Counted from the stretch's first letter, positions 24,847 to 34,341 are shown. The stretch: 64,000 nt of DNA from CAVWGP01 sp963754645 (GCA_963754645.1 CAVWGP010000004.1:1426001-1490000); one strand, 5' to 3'. The notes: generated from the letters alone by a model not told the origin. A program made the numbers and translations.

Positions 24847-25251
24847 TCACCGCGTCAAAGTGCCTTCGATCGTATGCGGGCCGACGAGGCGCACGTGAAT
24901 GCCCTCCCGCGCATCAACGATGTAGCATCGCTTCTGGCGGTCCAGGAGGAGCTGGAAGTGGACGCAAAGCTGATTGCCCTCGACGGACCAGCGGCCCATA
25001 TCAGCACCCGCTTCGCGCACCGTCGATTGCTGGCTCGCCGCACGCGTCCGATCGTAGACCGCGCGGACCGTGCCGTCGGGCGCAAAGCGCCAAATATGGT
25101 TCTCGAAAAACGCACCATTGGAGAAGTAACCGCGGAATTCGGCGCCGGCAATACGCGATTGAATATCCGCTGGCGTAAGCGAAACCGCGCCAGCCGAGAG
25201 AGGCGCTAGACCCAAGGTCACGGCAAAAAAGGCGGAAACTCTTCGATCCAT
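24847..25251 (-). CDS. Small secreted protein, paralogue B
   Basis: 134 residues from the ATG at 25251 (MDRRVSAFFAVTLGLAPLSA), a signal peptide cut near AGA. The mature part aligns end to end with paralogue A: FRGYFSNGAFFENHIWRFAP, RWSVEGNQLCVHFQ, and the ending HTIEGTLTR against PTIDGTISR. Two Cys at corresponding places may form a disulfide in the periplasm. The tandem pair is separated by 49 bases and probably arose by duplication. Function unknown. Confidence 0.75.
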   Translation of the reverse strand: MDRRVSAFFAVTLGLAPLSAGAVSLTPADIQSRIAGAEFRGYFSNGAFFENHIWRFAPDGTVRAVYDRTRAASQQSTVREAGADMGRWSVEGNQLCVHFQLLLDRQKRCYIVDAREGIHVRLVGPHTIEGTLTR

Positions 25252-25404
25252 GTGAAGACTCCTTTGGCAGGTATGATTTTGACGTACGCCCTGCCGCTTC
25301 ATGCGAATCTGGGATCGAATCGGATTGCCTGCCAGTCAATTTTACGAGAGCAGAGTTCTCAAATCCGCGGCAAACGATTATGACAATCGTGTGACCGGCG
25401 CGCC

Positions 25405-26589
25405 CTACATTGCGCTGTTGAGCGCCGATTCGCCGGCCGGCCGCATCACCTCGAACAGATCGCTCTTATCCTCGAACCCGATGCCGGGCGATTGATGCGC
25501 GCCAATTCGCCCATCGACGATCGGCAGATCGTCGGAAAAACCGCCGAAAGGCTTGAACACCGAGGGATAGGATTCGTTCCCACCGAGCCCGAGGCCCAAA
25601 GCGATATCGAGGGCGAACTGATGGCCGCCATGCGGCACCAGCGAGCGCCGCTGCCAGCCGTGGAATTCCAGCATTTCGATCGTGCGCAGAAACTCGACGA
25701 GGCCATAGGATAGGACGGGATCGAATTGCAGCATATCGCGATCGGCGCGCAGCCCGCCATGGCGGATCAGGTTGCGGGCGTCATGCTGCGAGAACAGATT
25801 CTCGCCGGTCGCGAGCGAGCCGAAATAGTGCTCGGCGAGGATTGCGTGCGATTGGAAGTCGAGCGGATCCAACGGTTCCTCGAACCACAGCAGTCCAAAT
25901 TCCGCGAGCGCCTCGCCATAGGCCATCGCCGTCTTCAGATCGAAACGGCCATTGGCGTCGACCGCCAGGCGTTTTCCGTCCTCGACAACGTCCAACACGG
26001 CCTCGATCCGCAATATGTCCTGTTCGAGCGTCAATCCGCCGATTTTCATTTTGACGGCGCCGTAGCCTTGATCGAGATAGCCCTGCATCTCGGCGCGCAA
26101 TTCCCGCAGATCGTTGTCCGGACTATAATAGCCGCCGGCCGCATAAACCCAGGCCGATTCGTCGGCAACGCCGCCATTGTACCGGTCGGCAATCAAGCGC
26201 CACAGCGGCACGCGCTCGATTTTCGCCACCGCGTCCCATAGCGCCATGTCCAACACACCGACGGCGACCGAGCGCTCGCCATGACCGCCGGGCTTTTCGT
26301 TCGCCATCATCGTATCCCAGCAGCGCACTGGATCGATCAGGCCGCGGTCGTCGAGCAAAGTTTCAGGATCCGCTGTTTGCAGCCGCGGCATGAAACGCTC
26401 GCGCAACAGGCCTTGCACCGAATACCGCCCGTTCGAGCTGAAGCCGTAGCCGACCACCGGCACGCCGTCGACGACTTGATCCGTCGCGATCGCGACGACG
26501 CTCGCCGTCATTTGGCTGAAATCGATATAGGCGTTGCGCATCGCCGATTGCAGCGGCGCGACGATGTCCCGGATGGCGACGATTTTCAT
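25405..26589 (-). CDS. Mandelate racemase/muconate lactonizing enzyme family protein (D-tartrate dehydratase-like)
   Basis: 394 residues from the ATG at 26589, which overlaps the stop of the upstream bifunctional gene. Enolase-superfamily fold: capping domain with SNGRYSVQGLLRERFMPRL, then barrel. KMKIGG carries the catalytic Lys. LAVDANGRF (Asp), LWFEEPLDP (Glu) and LATGENLF (Glu) are the Mg ligands, and LVPHGGHQFALD holds the acid/base His. The overall pattern resembles D-tartrate dehydratase and related sugar-acid or hydroxy-acid dehydratases. It would act in the cytoplasm on a 2-hydroxycarboxylate; the exact substrate is uncertain. Confidence 0.82.
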   Translation of the reverse strand: MKIVAIRDIVAPLQSAMRNAYIDFSQMTASVVAIATDQVVDGVPVVGYGFSSNGRYSVQGLLRERFMPRLQTADPETLLDDRGLIDPVRCWDTMMANEKPGGHGERSVAVGVLDMALWDAVAKIERVPLWRLIADRYNGGVADESAWVYAAGGYYSPDNDLRELRAEMQGYLDQGYGAVKMKIGGLTLEQDILRIEAVLDVVEDGKRLAVDANGRFDLKTAMAYGEALAEFGLLWFEEPLDPLDFQSHAILAEHYFGSLATGENLFSQHDARNLIRHGGLRADRDMLQFDPVLSYGLVEFLRTIEMLEFHGWQRRSLVPHGGHQFALDIALGLGLGGNESYPSVFKPFGGFSDDLPIVDGRIGAHQSPGIGFEDKSDLFEVMRPAGESALNSAM

Positions 26590-28679
26590 CGCGCCGCCGC
26601 CCAAGCCGCGAAGGTTTGCCCGTCCCTGGCCAGGCGGCGCAGCAGCGGCGCCGGCTCGAGCCAGTCGCGGTCGAATTCCTTCCAGTAGAATTCGAGCCGT
26701 TCCAGGATTGTCCCGAGGCCGGTCTCGTCAGCCCAGAACATCGGGCCGCCGCGATAACGCGGGAAGCCGTAGCCGAAGATCCAGATCATATCGATGTCCA
26801 TCGGCCGCGCCGCGATACCTTCATCGAGCAACTTGGCGCCTTCGTTCACCAAAGCATACATGCATCGCTCGACGATCTCTTCGCCGCCGATCGCCCGGCG
26901 CGCGATCCGCAATTCGCCCGACACTTGCTCGACAATCGCCGTGACCGCCGGATCGACCTGCCGATTGCGTTGCGCGTCGTACACATACCATCCCTTGCCG
27001 TTCTTCTGACCGAAGCGGCCGGCTTCGACGAGCCTGTCGGCAATCGGCGAATAGCGCCGATTGGTCGGCTCGCGTTGCACTCGCTCCTTCCGCACCTGAT
27101 AACCGATGTCGAGCCCGGCTAAATCGCTCATTTGAAACGGGCCCATCGGAAACCCGAAATCGTAGATCGCCTTGTCGACTTGGTCCGGCGTGGCGCCTTC
27201 TTCGAGCAGAAAATTCGCCTGACGCGCATAGGCATAGAGCATTCGGTTGCCGACGAACCCGTCGCACACGCCGACCATGACGCCGACCTTGCCGATGCGC
27301 CGGGCAAGTTCCATCGCGGTTTGCGCCGTTTCATCCGATGTTTTCGCGCCGCGGACGTTTTCCATCAGCCGCATGACGTTTGCCGGGCTGAAAAAATGCG
27401 TGCCGACGACCTTTTCGGGCCGGCGCGTCGCGGCGGCGATGACATCGACATCGAGCGTCGATGTGTTCGTCGCCAGAATGGCTTCGGGCTTGCAAACCTT
27501 GTCGAGGCGCCCGAAGATTTCGCATTTGAGCGCCAGATTTTCGAAGGCGGCCTCGATGACGATATCGGCCTCGCGCAGATCGTCGAAACTCGTCGTGCCC
27601 GCGATGAGGGCCAGTCGCTTGTCCATCTCGGCCTGTTTCAACCGGCCTTTCTCCACGGTTGCGCCATAATTCTTTCGGATCGCGGCGAGGCCGCGCTCCA
27701 AGGCTTCCTTGTTCGTTTCGACGACGGTGACGGGCAATCCGGCATTGGCGAAATTCATTGCGATCCCGCCGCCCATCGTGCCGCAGCCGACGATGCCGGC
27801 CGCTTTGATTTCGCGCGGCCGAACGTCTTTTGGTATCGACGGCACGCGACCCACCTCGCGTTCGGCGAAAAACGCATGGCGCATGGCGCGCGCTTCGGGC
27901 TGTGCCTGGCACCAAACGAAAATTTCGCGCTCCTTGGCGATCGCTTCACCGTAGGGCAGCGCGAGGCAATGCTGTACGGCCTCGACGCATTTGAACGGCG
28001 CCGAGAAGCCGCGGAAGCGACGCGCCAGCGCCTTGCGGTAATCGTCGAACAGGCCGGGCTTGGCGCGCGCCGCCGCGAGCTTGCCGTCATCCTCGGAAAG
28101 TCGGCGCACCGGCTTGGCCAGCGCCAGCACAACGGCCGCGGATACAACGTCTTCGGCAATCTCATCGACCAGCCCGGGCGGGCATCGCCCGGCCGGCAGC
28201 AGCGTGCCGTTGACGATCATGTCGAGTGCCGGCTCGACGCCCACGGCGCGCGGCAAGCGCTGCGTACCCGTAGCGCCAGGAATGGTGCCGAGATTGACCT
28301 CGGGCAAGCCGAGCACGGCCTTGGGATGGGCGACGCGGTAGTGGCACCCAAGCGCAATTTCGAGACCGCCGCCCGCCGCCGCCCCGTTGATGGCAGCAAC
28401 GACGGTTTTCGGGCAAGCTTCGATCGCGGCGATGTTGTCGCGCAATGTCGGCACATTCGCCGGCGCCGGCTTGCCGAACTCGCGGATATCCGCGCCGGCA
28501 ACGAAGGTGCGGCCGCTGCCGGTGATAACCACGGCTTTGACCGCGGCATCGCGCCCCGCCGCCTCGATCGCGGCCAGCAGCCCCGTGCGCACCGCGGCGC
28601 TCACGGCGTTCACCGGCGGATTGTCGATTGTGAGAATTCGGACACCCGCCTTGTCTGAACTCTTGATCGCGTCGGTCAT
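26586..28679 (-). CDS. Bifunctional enoyl-CoA hydratase / 3-hydroxyacyl-CoA dehydrogenase (FadB/FadJ/PimF-like)
   Basis: 697 residues from the ATG at 28679 (MTDAIKSSDKAGVRILTIDN). N-terminal crotonase domain: GADIREFG, NGAAAGGGLEIALGCHYRVA and LPEVNLGTIPGATGTQRLPR hold both catalytic Glu residues and the oxyanion loop. Middle NAD domain: AAGIVGCGTMGGGIAMNFAN. Catalytic His in VVGTHFFSPANVMRLMENV. Two C-terminal 3HCDH helical repeats follow (GFVGNRMLYAYARQA; IWIFGYGFPRYRGGPMFW). The length matches the FadB/FadJ and PimF proteins. It performs two steps of beta-oxidation on CoA esters and could act after the PimCD-like dehydrogenase. No thiolase is in the window. Confidence 0.9.
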   Translation of the reverse strand: MTDAIKSSDKAGVRILTIDNPPVNAVSAAVRTGLLAAIEAAGRDAAVKAVVITGSGRTFVAGADIREFGKPAPANVPTLRDNIAAIEACPKTVVAAINGAAAGGGLEIALGCHYRVAHPKAVLGLPEVNLGTIPGATGTQRLPRAVGVEPALDMIVNGTLLPAGRCPPGLVDEIAEDVVSAAVVLALAKPVRRLSEDDGKLAAARAKPGLFDDYRKALARRFRGFSAPFKCVEAVQHCLALPYGEAIAKEREIFVWCQAQPEARAMRHAFFAEREVGRVPSIPKDVRPREIKAAGIVGCGTMGGGIAMNFANAGLPVTVVETNKEALERGLAAIRKNYGATVEKGRLKQAEMDKRLALIAGTTSFDDLREADIVIEAAFENLALKCEIFGRLDKVCKPEAILATNTSTLDVDVIAAATRRPEKVVGTHFFSPANVMRLMENVRGAKTSDETAQTAMELARRIGKVGVMVGVCDGFVGNRMLYAYARQANFLLEEGATPDQVDKAIYDFGFPMGPFQMSDLAGLDIGYQVRKERVQREPTNRRYSPIADRLVEAGRFGQKNGKGWYVYDAQRNRQVDPAVTAIVEQVSGELRIARRAIGGEEIVERCMYALVNEGAKLLDEGIAARPMDIDMIWIFGYGFPRYRGGPMFWADETGLGTILERLEFYWKEFDRDWLEPAPLLRRLARDGQTFAAWAAAR

Positions 28680-28748
28680 GCAGCTCGTCCGGCCATGCGG
28701 CAATTGAAGCTCGAAGCATAAAGCAATGGCGCCGCCCGGAACAATCGA

Positions 28749-29522
28749 TTAACCCGCGCGAAGGATCATGGCCATGCCGGCCGCCGCCAGCAGCGCGCCC
28801 GATGCGAAGCCGAGCCGCCGGCCGTGCCGCCAGTATTTTTGCCCGATAGCAAGCGCCGCCAATAGCGCCACCCAGGCGAGGTTCATCACGCCGACCGCAA
28901 ACAGCACGATCATCAACGCCCAGCAGCAGCCGATGCAGTACAGCCCGTGCGCGGCGCCCATTCGAAACGCGCCGACGGCACCGGCGCGGTAGTGCCGGGT
29001 CACATAGATGAGCGGCGACCGGCAATGGCTCAAGCAGCGCTGCTTGAGCGGCGACCACTCGTAGAGTCCGGCAAGGACGAGGATCGCGCCGCCGAGCGAA
29101 CGGTTTGCCAAGCCAAGCTCGGCATCGAGCAACGCATGCTCGGCCAGCTGCCACTGCGCGAAGGTCGCGGCAAGCGAGAACAAAGTCCACGCCGCGAGAT
29201 AGCCCGCCAGCAAGAGCGCGCCGCGCGATCCCGGAACGCCATGGCCGCCGCTGCGCGCTTGCGCATCGACCAGCAAATACAGCAAGACCACGGGCGCCGC
29301 GCTCGGCAACATCATGCCGGCCATCATGATCGCCCACATCAGGCCCGTGGCGGCCAGGTCGGCGCCGCGCCAAGGCCGATCGACCGGCGACATCAGATGC
29401 CCCATCGCCATGTGCCCGGCCATGTCGAACAAATAAAGCCAAGCGAGGACGACGATCGCGGCGAGGCAGCCCAGGACGATGACGCGCTCGCGCCGCAGGA
29501 CGCGCTCGATCAGCGAAGCCAT
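28749..29522 (-). CDS. DUF2182 integral membrane protein
   Basis: 257 residues from the ATG at 29522. Six to seven hydrophobic helices. The hallmark blocks of the family are present: MWAIMMAGMMLPSAAPVVLL, LKQRCLSHCRSPL and GLYCIGCCWALMIVLFAVGV. His, Met and Cys residues near the membrane surface suggest metal binding; the family is described as predicted metal-binding. It is 20 bases downstream of the DUF1326 gene, its usual partner. Longer starts up to 29609 lie in the DUF1326 gene and were rejected. Confidence 0.85.
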   Translation of the reverse strand: MASLIERVLRRERVIVLGCLAAIVVLAWLYLFDMAGHMAMGHLMSPVDRPWRGADLAATGLMWAIMMAGMMLPSAAPVVLLYLLVDAQARSGGHGVPGSRGALLLAGYLAAWTLFSLAATFAQWQLAEHALLDAELGLANRSLGGAILVLAGLYEWSPLKQRCLSHCRSPLIYVTRHYRAGAVGAFRMGAAHGLYCIGCCWALMIVLFAVGVMNLAWVALLAALAIGQKYWRHGRRLGFASGALLAAAGMAMILRAG

Positions 29523-29542
29523 GACGTGCCCGGCTCCGCCCG

Positions 29543-30181
29543 CTAACCGCGGATCGGGCCGCGCGGACCGAGATCGAGCATCGCGACATGCGCATGGCGC
29601 CGTTCCCATTGCATGACGGCGGGCTGCTGGGCCTTGGCCGCGCCGCTGCCGAATTCGGCCGTAAGGAACTCGAAGCCGCCGGGCAGCGAAATCGTGGCGC
29701 GCAGCGGTGTCGAACTCAACGGGCCCACGATCGGTTCGGCGCTGGCCTCGAACATGCCGTCGACGGACAGTGCACCGGTGCAGCGCTCGATATCGACCTC
29801 GAACGCGATCGGCTTGATGACCGGCCGATGCACTTTCGTGAACGTCGCCGCAAAGACGTTGAAAATGGTGGCGCCCGGTTCGGTTTCCTTGCCGGCGAGG
29901 ATCGTCAGCAGCGCTGAACGCTGCCTGTCCGTGACCGCGTGGTCGATGACGACCATCGCCTCGCCGTTGCCTTCATGGATCGCGCGCGGCCAGCGATAAA
30001 CCCCGGCCCATTTCACGCCGTCGAGCGAAACTTCGCCGAAATACCCGCGGTCGATGCGCATGCCCATGACCGCGTCGCAATTGCCGTGGGATGGAAGCGC
30101 ATTGAACTGGCACGGACAGCCCCAATTGCAATTGCACGTGTTGATCTCCGGCCCGGTCAGCCGCCAATCGACATAGGCCAT
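29543..30181 (-). CDS. DUF1326 domain protein
   Basis: 212 residues, soluble. The N-terminal motif TGPEINTCNCNWGCPCQFNA has four closely spaced Cys and is diagnostic of DUF1326. It looks like a metal or cluster site. A second conserved area is ALPSHGNCDAVMGMRIDRGY. The family is regularly encoded next to DUF2182, as here, which suggests the two act together, perhaps in copper or other metal handling. It is six bases downstream of an acyl-CoA dehydrogenase gene. Function not established. Confidence 0.85.
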   Translation of the reverse strand: MAYVDWRLTGPEINTCNCNWGCPCQFNALPSHGNCDAVMGMRIDRGYFGEVSLDGVKWAGVYRWPRAIHEGNGEAMVVIDHAVTDRQRSALLTILAGKETEPGATIFNVFAATFTKVHRPVIKPIAFEVDIERCTGALSVDGMFEASAEPIVGPLSSTPLRATISLPGGFEFLTAEFGSGAAKAQQPAVMQWERRHAHVAMLDLGPRGPIRG

Positions 30182-30187
30182 GTTGCC

Positions 30188-31450
30188 TCACTTCGCGCGC
30201 GGCGCCATGTGTTTGCCGAGTTCGATGCGCGCCACCTGGTCGGCATGCACTTCGTCGGGCCCATCGGCGAGGCGGAGAATGCGCGCCCAGGTCCACATAT
30301 GCGCGAAGGGAAAATCCTCGGTCAGGCCGCCGCCGCCATGGACCTGCATGGCGCGATCGATCACGCCCAGCGCCATGTTGGGCGCCACGACCTTGATCAT
30401 GGCGATCTCGGCGCGCGCCAGCTTGTTGCCCACCGTGTCCATCATATGCGCGGCATTGAGGACCAGGAGGCGGGCCTGGTCGATCTCCATGCGCGACTTC
30501 GCGATCTGGTCGCGCACGACGCCCTGCTCGCCCAAGGTCTTGCCGAATGCGACGCGCGACAGCGCGCGTTTGCACATGAGTTCGAGGGCGCGCTCGGCCA
30601 TGCCGATCAGGCGCATGCAGTGATGAATGCGCCCGGGTCCCAAGCGGCCCTGGGCGATTTCGAAGCCGCGGCCCTCGCCGAGCAGCAGGTTCGACGCCGG
30701 AACGCGGACATCGTCGAAATGCACCTCCCAATGGCCCTCGGGCTCGTGCAGAAAGCCCATCACCGGCAAGGGCCGGATGACATTGACGCCCTTGGTGTCG
30801 CGCGGCACCAGGATCATGCTTTGCTGCTGATGCCGCGCCGCCGCGGGATTGGTCCGGCCCATCACAATGAGAATTTGGCAACGCTTCGAGCCGGCGCCGC
30901 TGGCCCACCATTTCTTGCCGTTGATGACGTAACTGTCGCCGTCGCGCTCGATGCTGCAGCGGATGTTTGTCGCGTCGGAGGATGCGACATCGGGCTCGGT
31001 CATGCAAAACGCCGAGCGGATTTTTCCGTCGAGCAGCGGCTTCAGCCAGCGCTCTTGATGCTCCTTGCTGCCGTAGCGCACGAGAACTTCCATGTTGCCG
31101 GTATCCGGCGCCGAGCAATTGCACGACTCGGGTGCCAGCATCGGCGAACGGCCCATGATTTCGCAGAGAAATGCGTATTCAAGGTTGGACAGGCCGGCAC
31201 CGTGATCGCTCTCCGGCAAGAACAAGTTCCAAAGGCCGCGCTTGCGCGCCTCCGTCTTGATTTCTTCCATCAGCGGCAGGGCGTTCCAGCCGTGAATTTT
31301 GACTTCATCGTCATGCCGGCGCTCGTTCGGATAGATGCACTCGGCCATGAATTGTTGCAGCGTATCGCGGAGTTTGGCGACGCGCGGGGTCGGTGACAGG
31401 AGCAAGGGGAATGCCTCCATTTTTGCCGGCTGCGGATCCTGGCCCATCAT
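30188..31450 (-). CDS. Acyl-CoA dehydrogenase family protein (ACAD10/11-like)
   Basis: 420 residues, a full-length dehydrogenase with ACAD10/11-like features. RKRGLWNLFLPESDHGAGLS sits in the N-terminal domain. SAFCMTEPDVASSDATNIRC and INGKKWWASGAGSKRCQI form the beta domain. Near the C-terminus ILRLADGPDEVHADQVARIE replaces the usual YEGT loop. The Asp-Glu in GPDEVH is the likely catalytic site. Members oxidise branched or hydroxylated acyl-CoAs. An alternative start is Met at 31417. The gene follows the PaaI thioesterase by 45 bases in the same direction. Confidence 0.88.
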   Translation of the reverse strand: MMGQDPQPAKMEAFPLLLSPTPRVAKLRDTLQQFMAECIYPNERRHDDEVKIHGWNALPLMEEIKTEARKRGLWNLFLPESDHGAGLSNLEYAFLCEIMGRSPMLAPESCNCSAPDTGNMEVLVRYGSKEHQERWLKPLLDGKIRSAFCMTEPDVASSDATNIRCSIERDGDSYVINGKKWWASGAGSKRCQILIVMGRTNPAAARHQQQSMILVPRDTKGVNVIRPLPVMGFLHEPEGHWEVHFDDVRVPASNLLLGEGRGFEIAQGRLGPGRIHHCMRLIGMAERALELMCKRALSRVAFGKTLGEQGVVRDQIAKSRMEIDQARLLVLNAAHMMDTVGNKLARAEIAMIKVVAPNMALGVIDRAMQVHGGGGLTEDFPFAHMWTWARILRLADGPDEVHADQVARIELGKHMAPRAK

Positions 31451-31495
31451 CCCCGAATGCCGGGCAAGAGCAAGATGCTATACGCCGCGGATCGG

Positions 31496-31918
31496 CTAAA
31501 GCGGAACGCCTTCCGGTTTCTCGCTGCCGGTCCGGTAGCGGAACGACCCGGTCCCCATGGCGACCAAGGCCCCGCCGGAATCGAGAACTTCGGCAGTCGA
31601 GTGGAAAATTCGCGTGCCGCCGCCGCGCACCGTGCCGATCGCGCGCAATAGTCCTGGCTTGGCCAGGCCGACGAAGGAAATATTGAAATTCAACGTCAGG
31701 CAGCGCCGCGCCCGGCCGGGAAAAGCGCAATAGCATCCGGCATAGCCGGCCGCGGCGTCGAGCAAAGTCATCAGCACGCCGCCATGGACAAGGCCGCCGC
31801 GGTTGATGTGGCGCGCGTCGAGCGCCAGTTCGAACACCGCCCGTCCGTCGCGCCACTCGACGACTTCGTATCCGATCAACGCGCGAAATCCGCTTTTGGG
31901 TTCTTCGCGATCGGTCAT
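31496..31918 (-). CDS. PaaI family hotdog thioesterase
   Basis: 140 residues. Single hotdog domain: RGGLVHGGVLMTLLDAAAGY is the PaaI signature, in which the Gly-rich turn and Asp hold the thioester. TLNFNISFVGLAKPGLLRAI and AMGTGSFRYRTGS follow. Such enzymes hydrolyse aryl-CoA or acyl-CoA thioesters, releasing CoA from stalled intermediates of aromatic catabolism. The start overlaps the stop of the CoA ligase gene (ATGA), so it is coupled to it. Confidence 0.88.
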   Translation of the reverse strand: MTDREEPKSGFRALIGYEVVEWRDGRAVFELALDARHINRGGLVHGGVLMTLLDAAAGYAGCYCAFPGRARRCLTLNFNISFVGLAKPGLLRAIGTVRGGGTRIFHSTAEVLDSGGALVAMGTGSFRYRTGSEKPEGVPL

Positions 31919-33501
31919 TTGAGCACCTTCGCCATTGCCTTGAGCTCGGCCTTGAGCAGCTTGCCGGTCGGCGCCGCGGGCAGCGCGGCCAGGACCTCGA
32001 TCCGTGCCGGCCGCTTATAGGACGCAAGACGAGGCGTCAGGAAAGCTTGAATCTCGTCCGCCGTGACACTCGCGCCGGGAGCGCATTGCACGAAGGCAAC
32101 GACTTCTTCGTTGCCCGCGACTTGGCGGCCGACCACGGCGGCAAGCGTCACCGCCGGATGCGCGGCCAGTTCGGCTTCGACCTCGGCCGGATAGACATTG
32201 AATCCCGACACGATGATGAGTTCGCGCGCCCGATCGACGATGCGCAGCGAGCCATCGGGATCGGCGTAGCCGATATCGCCGGTTTTGTACCAGCGGTCGG
32301 GGGTGAGAACGGCCTGCGTTGCCGCCGGATTGCGGTAATAGCCCAGCATGCGGTTGGGCCCGCGCAGCCAGATTTCTCCGGGAGTCCCCTGCGGCAGATC
32401 GTGCCCCGCCTCATCGACGAAGCGCGTTTCGATACCGGGCAGCGGCGGCCCGGCGGCGATATCGCGCCCAACCTGATGCGGCAGGCTACGCGACACGGTC
32501 GAAGCGAACTCGGTCATGCCGTAGCCGTTGACCAGGCGAAGGCCGAGCGCGTGCTCGACCGCGGCCTTGAGATCGGGCTCGATCGGCGCGCCGCCGACGG
32601 TGGCAAAGCGCAGTTTCGGCGCCGCGAGCTTGCGCCTCGCGGCATTCGCGTATTCGAGCAGGCGCGCATACATCTGCGGCACGCCTTGGAATACGGTGAC
32701 GCCGCCGAATTCGAGCGCGTCGGCGGCCTGTGCCGCATCGAAGCGCGCAACCATCAAGTTCCGCGCGCCGCCGTAAAGGCCGCGCAGCCAAGTCGAAGTC
32801 AGGCCGAAAATATGGGCGATCGGCAACGCGCAATAGACGACGTCATCGGGCGCGGTTCGGCGTTGGGCGCCGGGGCTCGATGCGACGAAGAGCGCCGCGC
32901 GGTGACTGAGCATCACGCCCTTGGGCATGCCCGTGGTGCCCGAGGTATAGACCAGCGCCGCGACATCGCGCTCGGTGTCGCCGTGAACGCGTTCCGGGGT
33001 CGCGACGCGCAACGGACCGGCGCCAGCGCCGCCGAAGCCGCGCGGCAAATCGAAATCCTTGGCGCGGTGGCGGTCCGCATGTTCGCAGGCCTCGGGCGAT
33101 TGCGCGGTCGTAAAGAACAGCCGGCGCGCCCCGGAATGGTCGGCAATGGTGTCGATCTCTCGGGCCGAAAGCCGGGCATTGACCAGCGCCGGCCAAGCAT
33201 CGAGCGCGCTCGCTCCGAAAAATAGCAGCGCGGCCGCGATCGAATTCTCATTGACGATCATGACCCGGTCGCCAGGGCGGATGCCGAGTTCGTGCAGCAT
33301 CGCGCCCGTATCCGTCATCGCGGCTTCGAGCGTCCGATAGTCGATGTCCAAGCCGCCCGCCTCGCTCATTGCGATATGGCTTGGCCAATACCGCGCGCCC
33401 CGGCGTGCCAAGTCGGTGAGGTGCAATGGCAGTTCGGCCAGCAACGCGGCTAGCGTTTGGCCGGAGACGGGTGTCGGCGGGGGCGGCGAATTGTCGCTCA
33501 C
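31915..33501 (-). CDS. Class I adenylate-forming acyl-CoA ligase (FadD-like)
   Basis: 528 residues. Motifs in order: VYTSGTTGMPKGVMLSH (A3 P-loop), LVNGYGMTEFAS (A5), RWYKTGDIGYADPDGSLRIV (A7), RARELIIVSGFNVYPAEVEA (A8) and APTGKLLKAELKAM with the catalytic Lys (A10). It activates an acyl or aryl carboxylate as CoA thioester. First gene of the minus-strand set with PaaI thioesterase, acyl-CoA dehydrogenase, DUF1326/DUF2182 and, further on, the FadB-like and enolase-superfamily genes. Chain specificity cannot be read from sequence. Confidence 0.88.
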   Translation of the reverse strand: MSDNSPPPPTPVSGQTLAALLAELPLHLTDLARRGARYWPSHIAMSEAGGLDIDYRTLEAAMTDTGAMLHELGIRPGDRVMIVNENSIAAALLFFGASALDAWPALVNARLSAREIDTIADHSGARRLFFTTAQSPEACEHADRHRAKDFDLPRGFGGAGAGPLRVATPERVHGDTERDVAALVYTSGTTGMPKGVMLSHRAALFVASSPGAQRRTAPDDVVYCALPIAHIFGLTSTWLRGLYGGARNLMVARFDAAQAADALEFGGVTVFQGVPQMYARLLEYANAARRKLAAPKLRFATVGGAPIEPDLKAAVEHALGLRLVNGYGMTEFASTVSRSLPHQVGRDIAAGPPLPGIETRFVDEAGHDLPQGTPGEIWLRGPNRMLGYYRNPAATQAVLTPDRWYKTGDIGYADPDGSLRIVDRARELIIVSGFNVYPAEVEAELAAHPAVTLAAVVGRQVAGNEEVVAFVQCAPGASVTADEIQAFLTPRLASYKRPARIEVLAALPAAPTGKLLKAELKAMAKVLK

Positions 33502-33603
33502 GACCGAGTATTAGCCGGCATCGCCAATACGGACAACCGGTGCGCATAGGCTCCCGGCGGAGCTCGCGCTTGCATTGCCGGCCAAAGTCCTTAGCTTTGC
33601 CCT

Positions 33604-34341
33604 ATGCCCATGGACACAATTGACCCGCAAAATCCCGCCGACGGTCGCAAGACGACGGCAACCGATCCCGCGCGTTTCCGTCATCCAACCTATTGCATGA
33701 ATTTCGAGCACGAGGCGGTCCGCGACTTCGCCGCCGATCGCGCGCGCGGCGCAAAAACCGAAACCGACAAGGCCGTCCGGCTTTTCTACGCCGTGCGCGA
33801 TGAAATCCGCTACAGTCCGTACAGCTTGAAACTCGGCCGCGAATTCTACCGCGCGAGCCACACGCTCGACACCAAGATCGGCTGGTGCGTTTCAAAAGGC
33901 ATCGTGATGGGCGCCGTATCGCGCGCGGTCGGCCTGTCGGCCCGGCTCGGTTACGCCGACGTGCGCAATCACCTGTCGACGCAGCGCCTGCTCGATCTCA
34001 TGGGCACCGATCTCTTCACCTATCACGGCTATGTCGAGCTTTGGCTCGATGGACGTTGGATCAAAACCACCCCGGTTTTCGATAAGGCCTTGTGCGACCG
34101 TTTTCACGTCCTGCCGCAGGACTTCGACGGCAGCAAGGACGCGCTTTTTCAGCAGCACGACGCACGGGGCCGCAAGCACATGGAATACGTCCACGATCAC
34201 GGCGCCTATGACGACATGCCGTATCGGGAAATCATGGACGATTTTGACCGGCGCTATCCGAAATACATGGCGCTGCAGCGCGCCGGGCAGATCGCCGGCG
34301 ACTTCGCCGCCGAAGCCGAGAAGGCCGGCCGCTCGGTCTGA
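33604..34341 (+). CDS. Transglutaminase-like domain protein
   Basis: 245 residues (239 if the second ATG at 33610 is used). The transglutaminase/protease core is visible: IGWCVSKGIVMGAVSRAVGL with the catalytic Cys, TYHGYVELWLDGRWIKTTPV with the His, and the Asp in VFDKALC. RLFYAVRDEIRYSPYSLKLG is the family N-terminal motif. No signal peptide, so cytosolic. Proteins of this kind act as amidases, deamidases or peptide cross-linkers. First gene of a six-gene plus-strand set; the gap to the next gene is 18 bases. Confidence 0.82.
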   Translation: MPMDTIDPQNPADGRKTTATDPARFRHPTYCMNFEHEAVRDFAADRARGAKTETDKAVRLFYAVRDEIRYSPYSLKLGREFYRASHTLDTKIGWCVSKGIVMGAVSRAVGLSARLGYADVRNHLSTQRLLDLMGTDLFTYHGYVELWLDGRWIKTTPVFDKALCDRFHVLPQDFDGSKDALFQQHDARGRKHMEYVHDHGAYDDMPYREIMDDFDRRYPKYMALQRAGQIAGDFAAEAEKAGRSV

